A stretch of 5,738 nt of DNA from an uncultured Nitrospinaceae bacterium (GCA_938073925.1 CALJGH010000227.1:1-5738), one strand, 5' to 3'. Positions 1-5,271 are shown, counted from the stretch's first letter. Translations and numbers: made by a program. The notes: a model not told the origin generated them from the letters alone.

Positions 1-1302
1 GGAGCCAAGATGCTCCATCGCCAGAGTGACATCAACCGCGATGAGTTCTTCAGAGCAACCAGAAACCATGCTACTGCTGGCAGTGGCTAGAGCTTCTGCC
101 GCCTGTTGTAAATGGTCCCGGTGGCGTTCACGGGTTATCGCAATGGATTCTCCCACCCTCTCACCTCTAATGGCATGGTTGTAAATCGCTTCTTTTAAAT
201 CTTCCAGTCCAGTCCCTAATTTCGCAGAAAGTGAAATCGGTTTTTCACCTTGCAGAAAGTTTTCAATTTTTTCCTTCGTCCATTTCTGTTCAAGATCTGA
301 TTTATTAAACAGAACACATCGAGGTTGATCACTCACTTCGTTCATCAACAATTCATCATTGCCATCTAGAGATTGAGATGGATCAAATAACACCAACGCA
401 AGATCGGCTTGCGCTAACGCGTTACGGGTTCTTCGGATGCCTTCTTCTTCTATCATTTCAGGATTGTCGCGTAGGCCCGCCGAGTCTATGATAACAATAT
501 GAATATCTTTGATACGCACCCGTTCTTCAAGGGTATCGCGAGTGGTTCCTGGTATATCGGTGACGATTGCACGGTCTTCCTGCATGAGTGCGTTGAGTAG
601 ACTGGACTTCCCCACATTGGGTTTGCCGACCAGGGTAACGCGCATGCCTTCGCGAATTATTTTACCTTGACGAAATGATTGCACCAGTAAAAGCATTTCC
701 TTTTTCACATCTTCAATTTGCCGGCCCGTGGTTTCGCGGGATTGAAAAGTTAGCCCTTCTTCAGAAAAGTCGATCGCCGCTTCTAACTGCGCCTGCACCG
801 CTAATAGTTGTTCAAATAATTTATTAATTCGCCGGGAAAGTTCACCTTTGAGTTGTGAGACGGCAGCGTTCAACGCTTTTGTGGATGCAGCGTCTATGAG
901 ATCCGCCACGGCTTCAGCCTGAGTCAAATCAAGACGGCCATGGATGAAAGCACGACGTGTAAATTCGCCGGGCTCTGCCAACCTTGCCCCTTGTTTTAAA
1001 ATCAATTGCAGCAAAGTGGTTGACACCAAAGTACCACCGTGACCGCTGATTTCTACGATATGTTCACCGGTATAACTGTTGGGCTTTTTAAAATAGGTTA
1101 GAAGAACTTCATCAATCACTTTACCTGACTCTGGCTCGCGTACCTCACCGAATAAAACTTTTTGAGGAGGTGGTGGCAAGAGACTAGACGCTGAATGAAA
1201 CAAACCCGTGGCAATAGAGAGAGCATTTTCGCCGCTGATGCGAATGACGCTTATCCCTCCTTCTCCGAGGGGTGTTGCCAAAGCCGCTATGGTATCGTTC
1301 AT
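1..1302 (-). CDS. mnmE: tRNA modification GTPase MnmE (TrmE), C-terminus cut by window edge
   Basis: MnmE works with MnmG to install the 5-(carboxymethyl)aminomethyl group on U34 of tRNAs reading two-codon boxes, using 5,10-methylene-THF and GTP. The frame is open from the ATG at 1302 to position 1: 434 codons without a stop. The N-terminal folate-binding region carries the conserved GEFTRRAF stretch (residues 112-119). A helical region follows, and then a full G domain: P-loop GKPNVGKSS (226-234), G2 DIPGTTRD (249-256), G3 DSAG (273-276) and G4 NKSD (333-336). Family members are about 450 residues, so roughly the last 20 are missing, including the C-terminal Cys-x-Gly-Lys catalytic motif. 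The protein start (MNDTIAALATP) matches the family's usual start, although no strong Shine-Dalgarno is visible. It lies 253 bases downstream of fliW on the same strand. Identification is very secure. Confidence 0.97.
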   Translation of the reverse strand, partial: MNDTIAALATPLGEGGISVIRISGENALSIATGLFHSASSLLPPPPQKVLFGEVREPESGKVIDEVLLTYFKKPNSYTGEHIVEISGHGGTLVSTTLLQLILKQGARLAEPGEFTRRAFIHGRLDLTQAEAVADLIDAASTKALNAAVSQLKGELSRRINKLFEQLLAVQAQLEAAIDFSEEGLTFQSRETTGRQIEDVKKEMLLLVQSFRQGKIIREGMRVTLVGKPNVGKSSLLNALMQEDRAIVTDIPGTTRDTLEERVRIKDIHIVIIDSAGLRDNPEMIEEEGIRRTRNALAQADLALVLFDPSQSLDGNDELLMNEVSDQPRCVLFNKSDLEQKWTKEKIENFLQGEKPISLSAKLGTGLEDLKEAIYNHAIRGERVGESIAITRERHRDHLQQAAEALATASSSMVSGCSEELIAVDVTLAMEHLGS

Positions 1303-1371
1303 TTTAAACTCAACAACTAGTAAAAAGGAATAGGCCTCTATCCAGCCAGCCTTTCAAAACCTTTTTTACCA

Positions 1372-1425
1372 CAGTCTGGATCTCCGCGCTCCTTTTAGTC
1401 ACTCGCGATGACGCGAAAGATAGTT
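1372..1425. repeat. Possible degenerate interspersed palindromic repeat in the fliW-mnmE gap
   Basis: The 253-base gap between fliW and mnmE holds no gene. This part reads CTGGATctCCGC, then a divergent middle, then CGCGATGACGCGAAAG. That layout resembles the common bacterial dispersed element with a CTGGAT-CCCGC left arm and a GCGGGAATGACG right arm, but it is degenerate. A perfect 5-bp stem with a 4-base loop (TCGCG 1403-1407, CGCGA 1412-1416) lies inside. There is no T-tract, so it does not look like an intrinsic terminator for fliW. The resemblance is from memory and only one copy is in the window. Confidence 0.25.
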
Positions 1426-1555
1426 TGGGTTAAGTGGCCTAGGATTTGTTTTATGCAATATGCATCAAATATGTAGGCTAGCGAACTTATAATGAAAGAC
1501 TTGATGGTGTATGTTTGCTTTATGGCAAAGACCTGTCACCTAAGGCGGTTCAACT

Positions 1556-2020
1556 TTAGTGGACGGTAGCAGCAGGAGCGTTACGCACTTCTTCGGGCAG
1601 AAGGTAATGACGGGTATCGTAGTCCATATTGGTGAGTACAAATTGTTTGGCGACACCTTTGTCTTTATTAATCACTAAAGGAGCAATGAGGTTTGCTGTC
1701 ATTTCTGAATAATTTTTCGGTATGGTGACGATAGCACGGGTCAGATAAAGGTCGTCCCCTTCCAACTCTATTCGCTTCCTATCTTCTTCAGAAAGTTTTA
1801 ATTTATAATCGGGCGCATATAGATAAGGGTCGGTGACGACAAATGCCAGATGCGTTGACGTCAACGACTGCATCCATTCCATCGGACTTTCTACATTCGG
1901 ATTGAAGGGAAGCAGGATGAATTCCGTTTCCTTTTCAAATCCATATAAACCTTCCGGGAACCGGACAATTTCTTCGTCTGAAATATCGAGTGTGCCGAAG
2001 CGACTGGTTTCAACCTTCAT
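1556..2020 (-). CDS. fliW: Flagellar assembly factor FliW
   Basis: FliW is a small cytoplasmic protein that binds flagellin and also binds CsrA as an antagonist. When flagellin is exported, freed FliW relieves CsrA repression of flagellin translation. The 154-residue product has the family's full length and typical start (MKVETSRFG, then an IVRFPEGLYGFE region at about residues 18-29, where GL-GFE is characteristic). It continues with the LAFVVTDPYLYAPDY stretch and a central TANLIAPLVIN segment (about 109-119) characteristic of the family. The start ATG (2018-2020) overlaps the csrA TAA stop by one base (TAATG). The best upstream ribosome site is a weak AAGGA about 12 bases away inside csrA, so translation is probably coupled to csrA. 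Gene order here is csrA then fliW, the reverse of Bacillus subtilis. Confidence 0.95.
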   Translation of the reverse strand: MKVETSRFGTLDISDEEIVRFPEGLYGFEKETEFILLPFNPNVESPMEWMQSLTSTHLAFVVTDPYLYAPDYKLKLSEEDRKRIELEGDDLYLTRAIVTIPKNYSEMTANLIAPLVINKDKGVAKQFVLTNMDYDTRHYLLPEEVRNAPAATVH

Positions 2021-2256
2021 TATTTTAACTTGTCCTTCATCAATTGTGAAACTTTACCAAGATCAAATTGCTGGGACGTAGCTGCCGATTTATTTTCCTC
2101 TTTGATGCGGAGAAAAACCTCTTCCCGGTAAATTTTAGTTTCACGGGGGGCTTCTATTCCCAGGCGAATGTTCTTGCCCTTTACATCTATAACGGTTATT
2201 TTGACATCTTCATTAATTTTGATGCTTTCGCCAATTTTTCGGGTAAGAACCAGCAT
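2020..2256 (-). CDS. csrA: Carbon storage regulator / translational repressor CsrA
   Basis: CsrA is a homodimeric RNA-binding protein that binds GGA motifs in mRNA leaders, usually over the Shine-Dalgarno, and blocks translation. In FliW-bearing bacteria flagellin mRNA is a main target. The 78-residue product begins MLVLTRKIGESI. It keeps the RNA-contacting residues Leu4 and Arg44 (in IYREEVFLRI) and the GIEAP turn at 33-37. It is longer than the 61-residue E. coli protein. The C-terminal extension after about residue 55 is typical of CsrA proteins that are bound by FliW. I chose the ATG at 2256 because it gives the canonical N-terminus and has a GGA Shine-Dalgarno nine bases upstream. A TTG at 2289 would only add a non-homologous tail. 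The stop overlaps the fliW start. Confidence 0.97.
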   Translation of the reverse strand: MLVLTRKIGESIKINEDVKITVIDVKGKNIRLGIEAPRETKIYREEVFLRIKEENKSAATSQQFDLGKVSQLMKDKLK

Positions 2257-2275
2257 AGGGCGGAATCCATTCCTG
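2257..2275 (-). promoter_or_regulatory. Candidate CsrA autoregulatory site over the csrA ribosome binding site
   Basis: On the minus strand the bases just before the csrA start read CAGGAATGGATTCC. GGAA and TTCC can form a 4-bp stem with loop UGGA, which places a GGA in a hairpin loop, the preferred CsrA target form. A second GGA lies in the 5' arm. The loop GGA (2266-2268) is also the Shine-Dalgarno, nine bases from the ATG. The sequence is seen directly. The autoregulatory role is inferred from known CsrA binding rules. Confidence 0.45.
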
Positions 2276-2313
2276 AGAGCGTGGGGCAAGGTTCAAAAGA
2301 GTATAGACGGGAC

Positions 2314-2322
2314 ATTATAGCA
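2314..2322 (-). promoter_or_regulatory. Extended -10 promoter for csrA-fliW
   Basis: On the minus strand TGCTATAAT is a perfect TATAAT with the TGn extension. No good -35 lies at 17 bp (TTATTT only), which is usual for extended -10 promoters. Transcription would start near 2307 and give a leader of about 50 bases that contains the GGA hairpin. A perfect consensus of this kind ahead of csrA makes a vegetative sigma-70-type promoter likely. Confidence 0.65.
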
Positions 2323-2364
2323 AAAAAGTTCTGAATAAATAATAATTTATAGCCGCAAACGAAA

Positions 2365-2393
2365 TTGACAGCGGTTGGGGACTATGATAGATT
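2365..2393 (+). promoter_or_regulatory. Promoter of the tRNA-Phe gene
   Basis: A perfect -35 TTGACA (2365-2370) is followed after 17 bases by TAGATT (2388-2393), a 4/6 match to the -10. Transcription would begin about 2400, some 20 bases before the mature tRNA. The promoter diverges from the csrA promoter. Confidence 0.6.
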
Positions 2394-2421
2394 TCGCTCT
2401 TTTATCGACAAATCCATTACT

Positions 2422-2497
<76 letters not shown>

Positions 2498-2517
2498 CCA
2501 TAAAGCTTTAAAAAAAT

Positions 2518-2552
2518 GGACACTTACAGACTTTTTGTGAGTGTCCTTTTTT
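2518..2552 (+). terminator. Intrinsic terminator after tRNA-Phe
   Basis: An 11-bp stem (GGACACTTACA pairing with TGTGAGTGTCC, one G-T pair) with a 7-base loop is followed by TTTTTT. A run of A residues precedes the stem, so the hairpin could also stop transcripts arriving from the minus-strand island genes on the right. Confidence 0.85.
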
Positions 2553-2570
2553 CATTTTACCCTTAAATTT

Positions 2571-2652
2571 TCTGCACACATCTGCACACAACTGCATTTT
2601 ATTGTATTCTAGAGGGGTGCTAAACAATCAATCTGTACACAATATGTACACA
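2571..2652. repeat. Cluster of TG(C/T)ACACA repeats at the island edge
   Basis: The decamer TCTGCACACA occurs twice in tandem (2571-2590). About 45 bases further, TGTACACA occurs twice (2634-2641 and 2645-2652), spaced 11 bp apart. All four share TG(C/T)ACACA in the same orientation with spacings of about one helical turn, so one protein could bind adjacent sites on the same DNA face. Their place just inside the tRNA boundary suggests integrase arm-type or excision-factor sites, or operators for the following small ORF. The repeats are directly visible. The role is inferred. Confidence 0.55.
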
Positions 2653-2680
2653 GGCAATTCTAAGTTCCCTCACAAGCAGA

Positions 2681-2863
2681 GTGAAAACAAGCAGAATGAC
2701 AAAGATGTGTCCCAAACCAAAATCAAAATGTAATAGTAGAAAACCTCAATTTGAGAATGAATACGATGAACATGAGGTATTTAATGAGGTTAGATATTGG
2801 ATTTACCAAAGACGAAGGTCACCTGAAGCACCACTAGGAAAAATATTTCCACGCAAAGATTAA
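2681..2863 (+). CDS. Doubtful small basic ORF (60 aa), hypothetical
   Basis: The frame runs from a GTG at 2681 to a TAA at 2861, with alternative ATGs at 2696 and 2705. The product is strongly basic, with two cysteines near the start (residues 10 and 17), an acidic patch in the middle and an aromatic VRYWIYQRRR stretch (about 38-47). No family is recognised. The amino-acid mix after residue 20 looks protein-like. However, no convincing Shine-Dalgarno precedes any of the starts, and it is the only plus-strand ORF in an otherwise minus-strand island. A duplicated ACAAGCAGA (2672-2680 and 2687-2695) surrounds the GTG. A small DNA-binding or excision-type protein is conceivable from its position and charge, but nothing in the sequence shows this. 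A 6-bp stem (2867-2888) follows the stop but has no T-tract. Confidence 0.35.
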   Translation: MKTSRMTKMCPKPKSKCNSRKPQFENEYDEHEVFNEVRYWIYQRRRSPEAPLGKIFPRKD

Positions 2864-2964
2864 AATGCGAAATCAACGACTCTTTCGCTTGGAAAGGTCT
2901 CAACCTCTATACACTTTTCGTTACTAGTCAAACTGAGGGGATTTTTTATTCCCCAATTCTTAAA

Positions 2965-3225
2965 CTATTCACCCAAATCCAATGTAGGTTGATAATCTTC
3001 TTCTGATTTAGACTTTTTATCTTCAATACTAGATAACGGCAAAGTTATAATTTCCAATCTAACCCTTCCTAATTCGGGCGCAGTTGCAACTTTTATTGAC
3101 CTACCCCAGATTTCAAGTTCTAAGTTTTTTGGTTGCCCTGATGGTTTCTTTGTCAAAACCCTAACTATCTTTATCAAGATAACTGGTATATGAAACCAGA
3201 TTGAACCTGAATCATTATTTTTCAT
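2965..3225 (-). CDS. Hypothetical protein, 86 aa
   Basis: No family is recognised. The product begins MKNNDSGS, then has a short hydrophobic stretch (WFHIPVILIKIVRVL, about residues 10-24). A basic linker follows, then a region of alternating hydrophobic and charged residues suggestive of beta strands (about 35-67), and an acidic tail ending LDLGE. The hydrophobic stretch is short and interrupted by charges, so a membrane anchor is uncertain. An AGGAT ribosome site (3237-3241) lies 11 bases before the ATG at 3225 and 8 bases before an adjacent TTG at 3228. Either could be the start, and TTG would add one residue. A promoter-like pair lies upstream (3251-3280). The gene follows the exported protein gene by about 60 bases on the same strand. 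A short GC hairpin (2937-2954) lies past the stop but lacks a T-tract. Confidence 0.6.
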   Translation of the reverse strand: MKNNDSGSIWFHIPVILIKIVRVLTKKPSGQPKNLELEIWGRSIKVATAPELGRVRLEIITLPLSSIEDKKSKSEEDYQPTLDLGE

Positions 3226-3250
3226 CAATAAAATTCATCCTAATTGTTAA

Positions 3251-3280
3251 ATAATAAAACCCAATAATACTGAGACACAA
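3251..3280 (-). promoter_or_regulatory. Possible promoter for the 86-aa hypothetical gene
   Basis: On the minus strand TTGTGT (3280-3275), an 18-base spacer and TATTAT (3256-3251, 5/6 to consensus) would start transcription near 3244, just ahead of the AGGAT ribosome site. The -35 is weak (3/6). The same TTGTGT-18-TAT form appears before the recombinase gene. Confidence 0.3.
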
Positions 3281-3285
3281 GTGTT

Positions 3286-3507
3286 TTACTTTCTCTTAAC
3301 GCAAGAAACTCCACTTGAAGTTACAGCACAATCTAAGTAACCAGTTTTACAATGTTGTATGTCATAATCACCAATATATTTTCTTGAGCATGCAAATGGT
3401 TCTGGTTTACTCCCTTCACTTTCCGCACTCACTTCTGTATGAGTAAGTGCAAACGTCAAACCTGCCCCAACTAACATTGCCCCTAAACCGAATAGAGACC
3501 TTTTCAT
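3286..3507 (-). CDS. Small exported four-cysteine protein, hypothetical
   Basis: The 73-residue product has a clear Sec signal peptide: MKRS, a hydrophobic core from about Leu5 to Leu21, and a likely signal peptidase I site after Val-Ser-Ala28. The mature part is about 45 residues with four cysteines (40, 53, 60, 69), enough for two disulfides outside the cytoplasm. The lack of a Cys at the cleavage point argues against a lipoprotein. An excellent ribosome site (AGAGGTG, 3512-3518) lies close to the ATG at 3507, which supports real translation. I do not recognise the family. The first repeat copy lies 54 bases upstream of the start, so its RNA could be part of this gene's leader. A small secreted factor, inhibitor or envelope protein is possible, with no evidence to choose. 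Confidence 0.75.
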   Translation of the reverse strand: MKRSLFGLGAMLVGAGLTFALTHTEVSAESEGSKPEPFACSRKYIGDYDIQHCKTGYLDCAVTSSGVSCVKRK

Positions 3508-3561
3508 AATTCACCTCTGGTTAAGTTAGATAGAAAAATACTTAAAGAGTTGTTGTGTTCT

Positions 3562-3655
3562 TCTGCTGAACTGCCGGAACTTATAAGATAAGTGGTAAGT
3601 TCCTAATATAACCAATAGAAACATCCCACTTATCTTGTATCTAAAACATCTCAAC
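3562..3655. repeat. 94-bp structured direct repeat, copy 1
   Basis: This segment aligns without gaps to 5547-5640, with 84 of 94 bases identical. It contains the inverted repeat GGAACTTA (3576-3583) / TAAGTTCC (3596-3603). The 12-base loop between these arms (3584-3595) is complementary to 3626-3637, so a pseudoknot or two alternative hairpins can form. The second pairing extends to 14 bp if 3582-3583 pair with 3638-3639. On the minus strand the outer ends GTTGAG and TTCAGC can also pair with two G-U. The segment lies 5 bases from the recombinase stop codon and upstream of the exported-protein gene. It does not match the consensus ends of integron attC sites and has no T-tract for a terminator. 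Confidence 0.85.
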
Positions 3656-3660
3656 ATACC

Positions 3661-4269
3661 TTAAACAGAATACTCAGCAGTTATCTTTCCTAGAGCCTTG
3701 GGATTTTCATCAATGTATAAAGAAGTGGTGCTAATATTTTGATGTCCCATCAAGGTTTGTAAGTTTGTAATAGAAACTCCACTTTCTGCCATTTTCGTAG
3801 CATAGTGTCTGCGACCCGAATGACTGCTTGCACCAATGATTCCTACTGACTTGTATATACGGTGAAATAACTGCTGTAGAGAATTTGGTGAGAATTTTCC
3901 TGACATTTGATTTTTGATTAAAACTTGATTGAGATGTAATTCACCATCCTTAGTTCTTCTTGTATCCAAGTATTTATTCAGCACTTTTAATAAGTTCTTA
4001 TTTGTAAGATAGAACCGTCTTTGCTTCCTAGCTTTGGTTTGATCTCTTGTTAGTTTGACTTCTTCTTTTAAATCCCCATTAACATCCACTAAATCACTTA
4101 CAAGGAGTGATGCCATTTCTTTAGACCTTAGACCTAGATAAAAAGAAAGGTGCAATAGCAGGGTATTCCTTAGACCGTGTCTGGATAACGATTTATTGCT
4201 CTGATACTTCAAAACACGATTCCATTCACTATTGGTAAGTATCTTTGCCTTACCCTTTTCTTTCTTCAT
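3661..4269 (-). CDS. Minimal tyrosine recombinase (catalytic domain only)
   Basis: This is a site-specific recombinase of the phage integrase/XerCD superfamily, which cuts DNA through a tyrosine and rejoins it. In the 202-residue product the full catalytic set is visible: Arg48 in GLRSKE, a beta-hairpin lysine (Lys79 or Lys82), His150-Ser-Gly-Arg153, His176 in LMGHQNISTT, and the nucleophile Tyr185. About 45 residues precede the first catalytic Arg, too few for the usual N-terminal core-binding domain. The size resembles FimB/FimE-type recombinases. The IntI-specific insertion is also absent. I chose the ATG at 4269 because GAGGGT (4276-4281) sits 6 bases upstream and a promoter lies at 4313-4342. 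A longer frame from 4359 lacks a ribosome site and would begin upstream of that promoter. The stop is 5 bases from repeat copy 1. The element it mobilises is not proven. Confidence 0.9.
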   Translation of the reverse strand: MKKEKGKAKILTNSEWNRVLKYQSNKSLSRHGLRNTLLLHLSFYLGLRSKEMASLLVSDLVDVNGDLKEEVKLTRDQTKARKQRRFYLTNKNLLKVLNKYLDTRRTKDGELHLNQVLIKNQMSGKFSPNSLQQLFHRIYKSVGIIGASSHSGRRHYATKMAESGVSITNLQTLMGHQNISTTSLYIDENPKALGKITAEYSV

Positions 4270-4312
4270 TTTATGACCCTCATTCGCCCTAGCAATAGTA
4301 TTTACTTTTGAT

Positions 4313-4342
4313 AATATAAGCATATGCTTTATTTTTACACAA
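4313..4342 (-). promoter_or_regulatory. Recombinase promoter containing a 12-bp perfect palindrome
   Basis: On the minus strand TTGTGT (4342-4337), an 18-base spacer and TATATT (4318-4313, 5/6) form a plausible promoter with a start near 4306. The perfect palindrome AAGCATATGCTT (4318-4329) fills the spacer up to the -10, where a bound dimeric regulator would block polymerase. The regulator is unknown. Confidence 0.4.
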
Positions 4343-4479
4343 GAAAAATTGAACCCCATAAACTATTGTTTTATTGCACCTTATGGATTAGTTATTTCTT
4401 ATGTCTATTTGTAAACATTATTGCCCGACAATGCTGATTTTAGGCGGGTTATAGCAATTTTTTGACTCTCTGAAATCGT

Positions 4480-4767
4480 CTATATTTGACCCTTGCTATC
4501 TGGATGATAGTCTAAAAACTCATTAAAACGGATTTCACGGCATTCTGGTAAGGATACTGGTGAAATATTGATATCTGGTAAAAGGACAGTAAATAGAAAA
4601 GATATGGGGGCATATATCAGAACATACGGTGGAAGGATACTTTTGGGTTTTCCTTCTCCCCCGCGAAATAATAAAGAACGTAATGTCAGTAAAAATAATA
4701 CTTTATCATTACGCGCATTCAGCTGACGGGAAACATATAATACGTTTTCCTGTACTAACCTTTTAAG
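4480..4767 (-). pseudogene. Open frame without a usual start codon, possible gene remnant
   Basis: The stretch between the cNMP-domain gene and the recombinase holds no normal ORF. However, one minus-strand frame stays open for 95 codons, from after a TAA at 4768-4770 to a TAG at 4480-4482, which is long for such AT-rich DNA. It contains no ATG, GTG or TTG. The translation looks protein-like: KVLFLLTLRSLLFRGGEGK, then a proline-rich hydrophobic run (ILPPYVLIYAPISFLFTVLL), and a polar end with REIRFNEFLDYHPDSKGQI. The frame overlaps the last codons of the cNMP gene in the -1 phase. It may be a decayed gene whose start was lost, or the tail of a longer protein reached by frameshifting. No canonical slippery heptamer is seen at the overlap (C TTA AAA G). 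Chance openness is also possible. No family is recognised. The rest of the gap (4360-4479) shows only weak stems. Confidence 0.35.
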
Positions 4768-5228
4768 TTAATTAACTTTTTGTTCATTTCATCCAACCTA
4801 CGGATCAGGATCAAAATCATTTCTTTATGAAATAAATTTTGAATACCTAATTCAAAACTTTCTAATGTTTTTTTGTCAATTTCCATGACAATTACTGGGG
4901 ATGATGCGGTACTCGCACCAGTTGTTCTTGTCTGATTACCTAGCAATGAAATTTCTCCGAAAACAGATCCTTTTTTTAGTTGTGCGAGGACAAATGGTTT
5001 CTCTATATCGCCTTTGAAATTTGTCCTTGTAATATCAACAACCCCTTCCAAAATTACGAACATAGAGTCACCTTTGCCCCCATCGGAAAATAGGGTGGAC
5101 CCTATTTTTTCATATTTTTTGAAAATTCCACTTCTTTTAATAAGCATTTCTTTTTCTGCGTTAGAAAATCCATCAAAAAAGGGTATTTGATTAACACATT
5201 TCATTAGAGGACTAATCGTTGAATTCAT
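4755..5228 (-). CDS. Stand-alone cyclic nucleotide-binding domain protein
   Basis: The 157-residue product is almost entirely one Crp-type cNMP-binding beta-barrel. It opens with the helix NQIPFFDGFSNAEKEML (about residues 13-29), followed by the strand and turn with GDSMFVILEGVVDI (53-66). The phosphate-binding cassette is FGEISLLGNQTRTTGAS (90-106), keeping Gly91, Glu92 and Arg101, so cyclic nucleotide binding is plausible. A final helix with RRLDEMNKKL (about 143-152) ends the protein. No helix-turn-helix, kinase or channel domain follows, so it is not a complete CRP/FNR regulator. It may act by binding a partner or may be truncated. The ATG at 5228 has a perfect AGGAGG (5241-5246), 12 bases upstream. 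A promoter fits at 5272-5300. It lies upstream of the recombinase on the same strand, inside the unit bounded by the 94-bp repeats. Confidence 0.88.
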   Translation of the reverse strand: MNSTISPLMKCVNQIPFFDGFSNAEKEMLIKRSGIFKKYEKIGSTLFSDGGKGDSMFVILEGVVDITRTNFKGDIEKPFVLAQLKKGSVFGEISLLGNQTRTTGASTASSPVIVMEIDKKTLESFELGIQNLFHKEMILILIRRLDEMNKKLINLKG

Positions 5229-5271
5229 CAGTTTCTACCACCTCCTAAAATATCAAGTCAATAAAACTGCA

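Noticed and set aside
2257..2289. Longer csrA start at a TTG (2289).
   Set aside because: It would add 11 residues not found in CsrA, and the ATG at 2256 gives the canonical MLVLTRK start with a proper Shine-Dalgarno.
1833..2334. Two plus-strand open frames (1833-2081 and 2068-2334) opposite fliW and csrA.
   Set aside because: They are antisense shadows of two securely identified genes, with no ribosome site or family likeness.
2937..2954. GGGGA-N8-TCCCC as a terminator for the 86-aa gene.
   Set aside because: The stem is only 5 bp and no T-tract follows on either strand; the T-run is in the loop.
4270..4359. Longer recombinase start at ATG 4359.
   Set aside because: It has no ribosome site and lies upstream of the likely promoter, while ATG 4269 has GAGGGT six bases before it.
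4430..4461. ATTGC-CCCG...CGGG...GCAAT followed by T residues as a plus-strand terminator.
   Set aside because: The helix is broken by a large bulge and no plus-strand gene lies upstream to be terminated.
4755..4770. Programmed -1 frameshift joining the cNMP protein to the open frame 4480-4767.
   Set aside because: The overlap (C TTA AAA G) is not a canonical slippery heptamer and no stimulatory structure was evident. Left only as one option.
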